A stretch of DNA of 12,632 bases from Thermoplasmata archaeon (GTDB lineage: Archaea > Thermoplasmatota > Thermoplasmata > Thermoplasmatales > Thermoplasmataceae): assembly GCA_021799315.1 (NCBI GenBank), contig JAJZAR010000042.1, forward strand, positions 1-12,632, read 5' to 3'. The translations under genes and the position numbers were made by a program. Below the pieces are notes generated by a model. The model ran no database searches, was not told the DNA's origin, and worked only from the letters and a program-made list of their open reading frames with translations. This document shows positions 6,909 through 12,632 of the stretch, piece by piece. The first letter of the stretch is position 1. The number at the start of each line of letters is the position of its first letter.

Positions 6909-7628
6909 TTACCTGCTGTTCTTAAAGAAAATTATAATCTCCTTGAGGTATTTCAGAACGACCTTTGCAGGGTTAGTAACAATCTTCGAATTGCCAGATT
7001 CACGCGCCTCCATTCTTACAGGTATCTCGACAACTTTTGGATCGTGTGATATTGCAACTGCATACAGGAGTGGTTTGTACATGCCAGCATATGGAATCAG
7101 GTTTGACAGCATCCGCTTCCTTATGAGAAAGTATCCACTCAGTGGATCCTTTATGGCCCTGGAGTTACCGATAAGCACATGGGAGAGAAATGTAGCTGTT
7201 CTGCTTACAAATCCACGGTATGCAGGCCACCTGTTGTACCCGCCCTTAATGTATCTGGAACCTATGACAATATCTGGATTGTCCTCGAGCTTATTCAGAA
7301 AATCAGGAATGAAATCAACCGGATGCTGAAGATCGCAGTCCATCACCAGAACATATTCAGAAATGCATGTGGAAGATCCGACCACCTGAGCGTTAAGTGT
7401 CCCCATCCGCACTTTGCGTTGTATCAGCCTCAGCGGTACAGGGAATGATTCCACTCTGTGAAGTATAAGGTCAATGGTTCCATCAGTGCTTCCATCATCA
7501 ACGATGACCACCTCCCTTATGCAACTCAGTTTCTCATAGGTTATCATCCTGCAGATCTGATCAAGCCATTTTTCTATGTTGCCTGCCTCGTTGAGAGATG
7601 CCGTGAGAATGCTGACATAATGGCTCAC
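6909..7628 (-). CDS. DPM1-like dolichol-phosphate mannosyltransferase (GT2)
   Basis: A 239-residue GT-A enzyme of the polyprenyl-phosphate mannose/glucose synthase group, making Dol-P-sugar at the cytoplasmic membrane face. Motifs: VSILTASLNEAGNIEKWL (5-22), VDDGSTDGT (43-51), the metal-binding MDCDLQHP (96-103, Asp97 and Asp99), IGSRYIKGG (122-130) and DPLSGYFLIRK (161-171), all typical of DPM1. Length matches the soluble DPM1 catalytic domain, and no C-terminal membrane helices are present. The first residue is GTG at 7628. The frame stays open upstream to a stop but has no other canonical start, and the GT domain begins almost at once, which supports GTG. It is the last gene of a minus-strand series after the PKD and DUF2079 genes, 173 bases from the latter. 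An AT-rich patch about 25 bases upstream (7646-7657) could be its own TATA box. It is a good candidate source of lipid-linked sugar for the DUF2079 protein. Confidence 0.88.
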   Translation of the reverse strand: MSHYVSILTASLNEAGNIEKWLDQICRMITYEKLSCIREVVIVDDGSTDGTIDLILHRVESFPVPLRLIQRKVRMGTLNAQVVGSSTCISEYVLVMDCDLQHPVDFIPDFLNKLEDNPDIVIGSRYIKGGYNRWPAYRGFVSRTATFLSHVLIGNSRAIKDPLSGYFLIRKRMLSNLIPYAGMYKPLLYAVAISHDPKVVEIPVRMEARESGNSKIVTNPAKVVLKYLKEIIIFFKNSR

Positions 7629-7801
7629 CCTTTTAACGTTCGGGACGATCCTTTCAATTATTTCATACTCAGATATTCAACATCACCATATTTTCTTTAG
7701 TCCTGAAAGCCAAAGTCTTCACAATGCGGGTTATTGATGATATGCATGTATAAAATAGTAACGGCTGATAAACGTACATTACCATATCCTGCTGGAAGAA
7801 T

Positions 7802-9496
7802 TCAGTTCCTCTCCATGATAACGATACCTGCACCGGGAAGTTCTGCAATAATGCCATATGTGCCGTTGGCCAGCCCGGTCATTGCAATGTTCTGGAGAGA
7901 TGGCACTGACATTGTTGTTGTGGCCCAGAAACTGTTGTACTGCAGTACAATATATGTGAACTTTGAAAGATTGCCGTAAATTCCAGGTGACCAAGGTGTT
8001 GAATATGTGTTGATGTGGTTGCTGAAATATGGCATAAGAGAATTTTCAGTCAGTATATAGGCACCCGATGGGATATCTGCAGACTCCTTAATGAGAAATG
8101 ATGAAGCATTGCTCAAAGAATAATAGTTAATGTTCTGCATCTGGCTTCCTTCCGGTGTATGGAATACTCCTTCAGGTGAGAATATTCCGAAAGGTATCAT
8201 GGCAATTGAGAGAACAATGATTAGGACACTTAAGAGCGCAATATAGCTTCTTCCTCTGGCTTGTTTCCACGGCACATCAAGAATGACCTTAGAGGAATCC
8301 CTCAATCCACTTTTCATTTTTGTTAAGGTTTTTCTCTTAACATACCGTATAAGAAGTATCAGGTTGTATACGCCAATGACTGAGCCGAAATACACCGGTC
8401 CTGTTAACATGGAACCGTACTGGTAGCCGAGCTGGTAATAGCTGGCATAGCCGGAAGGAAAAGCATAGAGAATATACGGTACTGTCATGATAAGGGAGAG
8501 TGGAGAAAGGAACGAAAGGAACGCAGTGCCGTCAAATATGAAAGATATGTAGAAAGCCTTCTCGTTTCCGCTGGCGGAAAGGTAGGAGAGAAAACTATGC
8601 GGATCGGTAAACATAAGGGCGAAAAGGCCCAGAGGGGAATCTGAAGCCGCAAGGGAGGCACCGGTGGTGGGGACTAAGGATGTGACGCCATGACCTGAAA
8701 GGTAACCCTTCATCAACCCTGCAAAAATCAGGTAGCCGTACAGGGAGAATGCAAAAATGATGAAGTATAGAAACTGCCTTCTGCCCCTGGGATCATGCCT
8801 GTCGGAAAGCCATACATTTATGTCCCTGCCTCTGCCAGTCCTGAGAAATATGAGTTCATAAAGCAGCACTATGCCAACAATGTACACGAAGTTGGAATGC
8901 AGTGTTATGATCATCGCCAGTGAAAAGAAATGCAGCAGACGTTTTTCCTTCAGGAAAGAGTACATGGCAAGCAGGAAGAAAAAAGGGAGAAATGCCATGC
9001 TGTGAAATGGAAAAGACACGAGACTCTGTGTGTATGGGGACAGCTCATAGGAAATAAGGAAAGATATCGGTAGTGCTTCAATTGCGAGCGTGGATTTCAA
9101 ATGATCAGAAAGGAAGTGTTTCGCAATCCGGTACAGTACATATCCTGCGGCGGCAACAAACACATCCTGGAAAATTAGCAGGGATATTGGGAAAGGGTAT
9201 ATGGCATAAACGGGGACCTGAAAAAACTCGAAGAGGGTAAAATGCTCGACAAGCAGTGATTCGCCTATGAGTGGAGAATAGAAAAGGCCGCCATGAAGGA
9301 AAGATTCCAGCATCTGTGCGTGCATGCCAAGGTCGTAGGCGCTGTCACCAAGAGAATAATACTGGATAACGGAGAACAGCGAATACATGGACATGAAGAA
9401 AACAGTGATGGCGAGTGCCAGGACATTCCCTGGGTTTCTCTTCACATTCAACTTGAGTTCCGCTATTATTTCACTGATTCTTTCGCCAATTTGCAT
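7802..9496 (-). CDS. DUF2079 multi-pass membrane protein, probable GT-C-like enzyme
   Basis: A 564-residue integral membrane protein. The N-terminal stretch (1-22) is cytoplasmic and charged, the first membrane helix is about 24-45, then an outer loop has GDSAYDLGMHAQMLESFLHG (50-69) and LLVEHFTLFEFFQVPVYAIY (81-100), ending ISLLIFQDV. The acidic DLG, the His-x-Thr and the Pro-rich helix followed by LQ/FQD are the hallmark pattern of DUF2079 proteins. These resemble GT-C enzymes that use polyprenyl-phosphate sugars with catalytic acids in the first outer loop. About nine or ten further helices follow, up to about residue 440. YQYGSMLTGPVYFGSVIGVY (358-377) is a second conserved block. Residues 440-564 form a non-membrane C-terminal domain, probably outside the cell (SADIPSGAYILTENSLMPYF, NHINTYSTPWSPGIYGN). 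It starts 51 bases after the PKD gene and the two are likely one transcript. Biochemical function of the family is not established; a sugar transfer role is inference. Confidence 0.85.
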   Translation of the reverse strand: MQIGERISEIIAELKLNVKRNPGNVLALAITVFFMSMYSLFSVIQYYSLGDSAYDLGMHAQMLESFLHGGLFYSPLIGESLLVEHFTLFEFFQVPVYAIYPFPISLLIFQDVFVAAAGYVLYRIAKHFLSDHLKSTLAIEALPISFLISYELSPYTQSLVSFPFHSMAFLPFFFLLAMYSFLKEKRLLHFFSLAMIITLHSNFVYIVGIVLLYELIFLRTGRGRDINVWLSDRHDPRGRRQFLYFIIFAFSLYGYLIFAGLMKGYLSGHGVTSLVPTTGASLAASDSPLGLFALMFTDPHSFLSYLSASGNEKAFYISFIFDGTAFLSFLSPLSLIMTVPYILYAFPSGYASYYQLGYQYGSMLTGPVYFGSVIGVYNLILLIRYVKRKTLTKMKSGLRDSSKVILDVPWKQARGRSYIALLSVLIIVLSIAMIPFGIFSPEGVFHTPEGSQMQNINYYSLSNASSFLIKESADIPSGAYILTENSLMPYFSNHINTYSTPWSPGIYGNLSKFTYIVLQYNSFWATTTMSVPSLQNIAMTGLANGTYGIIAELPGAGIVIMERN

Positions 9497-9520
9497 GGAA
9501 ACTATCGCACTGCTGCAATG

Positions 9521-9533
9521 AAAAATAATATTT
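9521..9533 (-). promoter_or_regulatory. Possible TATA box before the DUF2079 gene
   Basis: On the minus strand this reads AAATATTATTTTT, centred about 31 bases before the ATG at 9496. It lies in the 51-base gap after the PKD gene. The DUF2079 gene may therefore have its own start of transcription in addition to read-through. Confidence 0.25.
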
Positions 9534-9547
9534 GAACATATGTGATG

Positions 9548-10630
9548 TTAATGCACTTTTATGGTTACATTATGAGATACCGTCCAGTATCCTGCAAATC
9601 CGTCATCCGACGCGTCCCAGCCAGGTACCCAGTAATGTGAAAAAATCTCGTTGAACTGTGCAGGGTTTGCAACACCTATCTGATTGCCCGAAGTGCCTGT
9701 CTGAGTCTGCGGTATGACAACCAAAGAGGACACGTTCCAGTAAATGTGCGGATCGACAGTTATCCATTTGCCACTGTTTCCCTGCATGATGCCGGAGAAG
9801 ATGGTAAAATTCATCAGTGACACTGAACTAGGACCTGTTATGGGAAGCCGCGGGTAAAGATATACAGTTATATTTCTTTCCCCGGGTGATGACGTTGGAT
9901 TATAGAGAAAAAAATGAAATGCTAAGTTTCCAGATGCATTTCCTGGCTCTTCATTGGCCATTGCATTGTTTTCCGGGAATCCCTGCCTGACCGCGGGTGA
10001 AACGTTATCAGAAAATCCCCAAGGGTCAAAATTGAAAACAGTATCTCCATCATAACCCAGAGAGTTGTTCACTTTCAGGCCGATATCATAGCTACCAGCC
10101 GTTTGGAATGCATAATGTATTGCGCCCAGGTTGAAACCGGATCGGATGGGAACTCCGTTGGAGTACCATGTATAGTAATATGGGCCAACTCCGCCGGTGA
10201 CGTAAGAAGTGAAAGAAACAGTATCCTCACCTGAAACGTTCGTCGTGCTGGCAGAAATGAAAACATCCGGAGAAGAATGCACATAAATAAAAACAAGATC
10301 ATACCCAGAAAACCCGCCCGGGGCAGAAACGGAAAGACTTACAGCATGAAGCCCAGGGTTATAGAACGTCACGTTCAGGTTTCCAGATGATGAATAGAAG
10401 GTGGAATTTAAAGCCCAACTATAAGAGTAAGGGCCGGAAGCACCAGATACCTCTGACGTGAGATGAATATTGCTTCCCTGAATCACTGTGCCCGGGATAT
10501 CAGAAATCTTCACGTCGAGGCTTCTATATATCGTAGAATAGTGAACTCCCAATGCTGCTCCAGAGCAACATAACGCAATAATTATCAGGAATGATGCAAG
10601 CCATTGTCTGTTTATGATAGCTATAATCAT
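9548..10630 (-). CDS. Exported PKD-domain surface protein, sequon-rich
   Basis: A 360-residue protein with one hydrophobic segment (about 9-29) that acts as a signal peptide or N-terminal anchor after MIIAIINRQ. Two PKD-like beta-sandwich repeats follow: residues 38-118 (SGASGPYSYSWALNSTF, then NPGLHAVSLSVS) and 119-202 (GGVGPYYYTWYSNGVPI, then TAGSYDIGLKVNNSLG). Both have the GPY-x-Y-x-W pattern and the closing YxV/LxVxN strand. Residues 205-360 are a third beta-rich region I do not recognise (includes ITVYLYPRLPITGPSSV and HYWVPGWDASDDGFAGYWTV). The exported part has ten N-X-S/T sequons, at residues 75, 86, 131, 188, 209, 231, 253, 274, 299 and 354, so it is a likely N-glycosylation target. 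It starts at ATG 10630, 76 bases from the divergent GT4 gene, and heads the minus-strand set with DUF2079. It could be a surface-layer or adhesion component, or a partner of the DUF2079 protein. Confidence 0.8.
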   Translation of the reverse strand: MIIAIINRQWLASFLIIIALCCSGAALGVHYSTIYRSLDVKISDIPGTVIQGSNIHLTSEVSGASGPYSYSWALNSTFYSSSGNLNVTFYNPGLHAVSLSVSAPGGFSGYDLVFIYVHSSPDVFISASTTNVSGEDTVSFTSYVTGGVGPYYYTWYSNGVPIRSGFNLGAIHYAFQTAGSYDIGLKVNNSLGYDGDTVFNFDPWGFSDNVSPAVRQGFPENNAMANEEPGNASGNLAFHFFLYNPTSSPGERNITVYLYPRLPITGPSSVSLMNFTIFSGIMQGNSGKWITVDPHIYWNVSSLVVIPQTQTGTSGNQIGVANPAQFNEIFSHYWVPGWDASDDGFAGYWTVSHNVTIKVH

Positions 10631-10640
10631 TTACAATTAA

Positions 10641-10650
10641 AATTTATTTT
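10641..10650 (-). promoter_or_regulatory. AT-rich promoter element for the PKD gene
   Basis: On the minus strand this reads AAAATAAATT, 11-20 bases before the ATG at 10630. The spacing is short for a classical leaderless start, so either initiation is within the first codons or a less obvious upstream box is used. It lies in the 76-base divergent gap shared with the plus-strand GT4 gene. Confidence 0.25.
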
Positions 10651-10692
10651 GTTCGATTTCAGGAAGCATGCAGGAATCGACATAGCGAAACG

Positions 10693-10700
10693 ATTTTAAA
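10693..10700 (+). promoter_or_regulatory. Possible TATA box for the GT4 gene, arguing for a later start
   Basis: ATTTTAAA centred near 10697 is too close (about 10 bases) to the TTG at 10707 but about 34 bases before the TTG at 10731. A transcript beginning near 10723 could not include the first TTG, so the later start is favoured if this box is real. Confidence 0.3.
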
Positions 10701-10706
10701 CTGAAT

Positions 10707-11942
10707 TTGACTGTCTCAGAGAAAGATTTGTTGAAAGCTGCGATCATTGGTTCGCTTGATCTGGATTGCATGGGCGGGGGTGAGGCCAATACCGTGATGT
10801 TCGCAAACCTGCTTGTGAAGTTGGGATACGAGGTTACATACTTCGGTTCCGGATGTGCAGGGGGTGGAAGTCACTTGCAGGAACCTGGAAAAAACTTAAT
10901 ATTCAAATATTACCCGTCAGCTTACCGGCATGATCCCATGACACATCCGTACGTTCTCAGAACATCAAGACTTTTATCATTGGGACTTGTTGGCTTGTTT
11001 GGCTATAAAAGGACTCGAAAATTGCTGGCAGGTTATGACCTCTATTATTTTGCAAATCCAACACTTCTCTCGAGGAAATTGATCCCGGAGGTCCATTCAG
11101 AAGGAAAAATGGTCATCATTGCGAACCATGGAACGTTTTTCGAATACCTGGGCAATTCAAGCATGAAATTCTTAAGAATTGTTTCTAATATTGCAGGCAA
11201 ATTTCTTATTGAGCCCCTCAGTTCCTTTGATAATATTGTTATTCACACTCAAAACTCATTCCAAACGGGATATTACAGAAAATGTGGTTTTAGAGACCGA
11301 AGCATTATGGAGATACCGCAGCATAATGTCAATTTTGATGACTATGGTATTTCTTCAAACGAGGGGGGGTTTTCAGTCGTGTTCCTGGGCAGGTTGACAG
11401 AAAGTAAAGGGATACATGTCCTAACAGAAGTTGCAGAGATGAATCCGGAGATTATTTTTCACATAATGGGACGTGGACCAATGCTGAATGTAATAAAGTC
11501 TGCAAATGTGCATGGCAATATGATTATACACGGATACGTTTCAGACCAGGATAAGAGGAGAATACTGGCTTCAAGCGATGCTATCATTGTGCCATCAGTG
11601 TTTGAATCCCTATCCATTGCTTCCATAGAAGGTTTGGCCTGTGGTCTCCCTCTTGTTGCATCTAAAACAGCACAAGGCCTCCAATATATCATTTCAAAGA
11701 ATAGTATCTTTGGAAAACTGCTTCCAAGGGATGCTGAATCATTTTCTCTTGAATTGCGTAGATTAAGAAGAAGGAAGGAATCTGCGTATGCAGATTATGT
11801 TATGGAAAGGAAGATGAGGAGGGAGGCTGCAATGAAGATTTTTGACGAGAAGGATTTACTGAATGAACTGGTGAAAATCGCCAAATTTTCCTCTTATCCC
11901 TCAGGATCCGATAGAGATTTAAAAATTTCAACAGTAAATTAG
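10707..11942 (+). CDS. Family 4 glycosyltransferase (GT-B fold)
   Basis: Up to 411 residues; a retaining GT-B glycosyltransferase expected to act in the cytoplasm on a lipid-linked glycan. The acceptor domain has AAIIGSLDLDCMGGGEANTV (11-30), with the Gly-rich loop, and the donor domain begins FLGRLTESKGIHVLTEVAEM (226-245). IMGRGPMLNVI and IIHGYVSDQDKRRILASSDA follow. The catalytic EX7E is FESLSIASIEGLACGLPLVA, with Glu300 and Glu308. The first in-frame start is TTG 10707, but TTG 10731 gives MKAAIIGSLDLD, which is where GT4 proteins normally begin, and it also fits the upstream TATA-like box better; the first eight residues are doubtful. It is transcribed away from the PKD/DUF2079 set. Its stop TAG shares bases with the stop of a minus-strand remnant. 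A run of seven G at 11363-11369 inside the gene is a possible slippage site. Sugar specificity is unknown. Confidence 0.85.
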   Translation: MTVSEKDLLKAAIIGSLDLDCMGGGEANTVMFANLLVKLGYEVTYFGSGCAGGGSHLQEPGKNLIFKYYPSAYRHDPMTHPYVLRTSRLLSLGLVGLFGYKRTRKLLAGYDLYYFANPTLLSRKLIPEVHSEGKMVIIANHGTFFEYLGNSSMKFLRIVSNIAGKFLIEPLSSFDNIVIHTQNSFQTGYYRKCGFRDRSIMEIPQHNVNFDDYGISSNEGGFSVVFLGRLTESKGIHVLTEVAEMNPEIIFHIMGRGPMLNVIKSANVHGNMIIHGYVSDQDKRRILASSDAIIVPSVFESLSIASIEGLACGLPLVASKTAQGLQYIISKNSIFGKLLPRDAESFSLELRRLRRRKESAYADYVMERKMRREAAMKIFDEKDLLNELVKIAKFSSYPSGSDRDLKISTVN

Positions 11943-12136
11943 GTTCTTAAAAGATACATTATACCAACTGGCGTGTAGATGATGAGATCAAGCTGTAAGT
12001 TTCTATTAATATTATAATCACCGGTTATTCTGGAATGGCGTTTGATTTTACTTTTTTCACTTGCAAGATAGGTATTTTCGAATCCGACTGTCTGGATCTT
12101 AGAATCTGTGACCGTAGTGAGATTCGATTTTAAGCG
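11939..12136 (-). pseudogene. C-terminal remnant of an unrecognised gene
   Basis: This is a minus-strand frame open for 65 codons, ending TAA at 11939-11941, with no start codon and an in-frame TGA just upstream (12137-12139). It reads LKSNLTTVTDSKIQTVGFEN, then ITGDYNINRNLQLDLIIYTP and VGIMYLLRT at the end. The text is protein-like, with alternating polar and hydrophobic residues as in beta strands, and would suit the tail of an exported or membrane protein. Upstream of the TGA another frame continues as LVIANVGKPDA, which suggests a frameshift. I do not recognise the family. It converges on the GT4 gene, and the two stops overlap in the four bases TTAG. The region 11943-12206 holds nothing else I can support. 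Confidence 0.35.
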
Positions 12137-12175
12137 TCAGGTTTCCCAACATTTGCTATTACTAAACGAAAACAG

Positions 12176-12183
12176 GTTTAAAG
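12176..12183 (+). promoter_or_regulatory. TATA-like box before the small ORF at 12207
   Basis: GGTTTAAA/GTTTAAAG at this position is centred about 27 bases before the ATG at 12207, exactly the spacing of an archaeal leaderless transcript. It is the main reason for taking the small frame seriously. Confidence 0.35.
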
Positions 12184-12206
12184 CAACGCTTGTACCATTG
12201 AGAAAA

Positions 12207-12311
12207 ATGAAGCTTATCAACAAGCCAGTAATGGTTAAGATACTTAAAAATGAACAGGATTTCATTGGGTTGATGAAGAAATTTGTGGCTGTATTTAAAT
12301 CAGCTCAGTAA
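12207..12311 (+). CDS. Possible small basic protein, 34 residues
   Basis: ATG 12207 opens MKLINKPVMVKILKNEQDFI and ends VFKSAQ at TAA 12309-12311. The product would be basic and amphipathic, with no membrane segment and no known motif. The same frame is open further back to a GTG at 12108 (67 residues in all), but that part overlaps the minus-strand remnant at 11939-12136 and lies before the TATA-like box, so the short form is preferred. It may be a regulator, a fragment of a lost gene or chance. Confidence 0.25.
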   Translation: MKLINKPVMVKILKNEQDFIGLMKKFVAVFKSAQ

Positions 12312-12360
12312 TATCCATCACATCACACTGTTCTGGCTTCTTAAATGATTGAAGAAGGAT

Positions 12361-12420
12361 GGTAAATAGTAATATATTAATATTATTTATAATAACTTAT
12401 GTAAATACTAGATTGGCATT
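12361..12420. other. Very AT-rich spacer next to the IS630 element
   Basis: This row has 10 G/C in 60 bases and is full of TAATAT/ATTATT steps. It separates the last plus-strand frame from the IS630-family transposase end. IS630 elements insert at TA dinucleotides, so this is a favourable target. The terminal inverted repeat probably lies between here and 12431 but cannot be placed without the other end of the element. Confidence 0.3.
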
Positions 12421-12430
12421 CTCTTAATTC

Positions 12431-12632
12431 CTATGCCATTGTGATCTCATCCATTTTATATTTCCATCTGAAGATGACGGGGGACTTGTTTATTTCCTGG
12501 AAGTACTGTTCGATCCTGTTCTTCAATTCATCCACGGTTTTTACCCTGATCTCACGGAGCATCGTTCTTGCAAGTTTACTGAACAGCATTTCCACTATGT
12601 TAAGCCATGATCCATGCTTCGGCGTGAAGACA
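12431..12632 (-). CDS. IS630-family transposase, C-terminal part (runs off the window)
   Basis: The last 66 residues of a DDE transposase of the IS630/Tc1-mariner group, read on the minus strand from the window edge to TAG at 12431-12433. It begins VFTPKHGSWLNIVEMLFSKL. The block TPxHGSWLNxVExxFSxLxR is the conserved C-terminal end of the catalytic domain, and the Glu of NIVEM is the third catalytic acid. The rest (REIRVKTVDELKNRIEQYF, then INKSPVIFRWKYKMDEITMA) is the usual tail containing xPxxFxWxY. No stop or frameshift is seen in this part, so the element may be intact beyond the window. The transposase catalyses cut-and-paste movement into TA sites. Confidence 0.9.
   Translation of the reverse strand, partial: VFTPKHGSWLNIVEMLFSKLARTMLREIRVKTVDELKNRIEQYFQEINKSPVIFRWKYKMDEITMA

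Noticed and set aside
6901..7700. Plus-strand open frames opposite the DPM1-like gene
   Set aside because: They are antisense shadows; all glycosyltransferase motifs are on the minus strand.
10075..10302. A 75-codon minus-strand frame inside the PKD gene
   Set aside because: It is out of register with a gene that has clear PKD repeats and a signal segment.
1..12632. CRISPR array, tRNA or rRNA genes, toxin-antitoxin pair
   Set aside because: No regularly spaced repeats, cloverleaf or rRNA-like sequence was seen, and no short gene pair matched a known toxin or antitoxin.

Overview
The window looks like a surface-glycan locus on an archaeal chromosome. The likely source is the order Thermoplasmatales (Thermoplasma, Ferroplasma or Cuniculiplasma type), though no rRNA or marker gene confirms this. 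The reasons are: TATA-like boxes about 25-30 bases before start codons and few Shine-Dalgarno sites, which suggests leaderless transcripts; ALG5-, ALG11- and DPM1-like glycosyltransferases; a DUF2079 membrane protein; a PKD-domain surface protein; and IS110 and IS630 family transposase remnants of an archaeal type. There are no tRNA or rRNA genes and no CRISPR array.

Layout. (1) 69-919 (+) is a decayed GalE-type NAD-dependent epimerase with stops, a frameshift and an internal deletion. (2) 906-1742 (-) is an ALG5/DPM1-like family 2 glycosyltransferase that converges on the pseudogene. (3) 1743-2541 is a graveyard of short open frames with no intact gene. (4) 2542-6056 (+) is a very AT-rich block of three glycosyltransferases: one GT2-like, one GT4 and one ALG11-like GT4 whose 5' end is disrupted. 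(5) 6164-6733 (-) is a broken IS110-family transposase. (6) 10630 down to 6909 (-) is a co-directional set of PKD-domain surface protein, DUF2079 multi-pass membrane protein and DPM1-like GT2. (7) 10707-11942 (+) is another GT4, divergent from that set. (8) 11943-12430 holds a minus-strand coding remnant and one possible small gene. (9) 12431-12632 (-) is the C-terminal end of an IS630-family transposase that runs off the window.

How the genes may work together (inference): the cytoplasmic GT2 and GT4 enzymes would charge a dolichyl-type lipid and build an oligosaccharide on it. The DUF2079 protein resembles polyprenyl-phosphate-sugar-using membrane enzymes and could use the lipid-linked sugar made by the DPM1-like enzyme outside the membrane. 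The PKD protein carries ten N-X-S/T sequons in about 330 exported residues and is a plausible acceptor. The decayed genes and IS remnants around the AT-rich glycosyltransferase block suggest a variable, recombining region, as expected where surface sugars are under diversifying selection.
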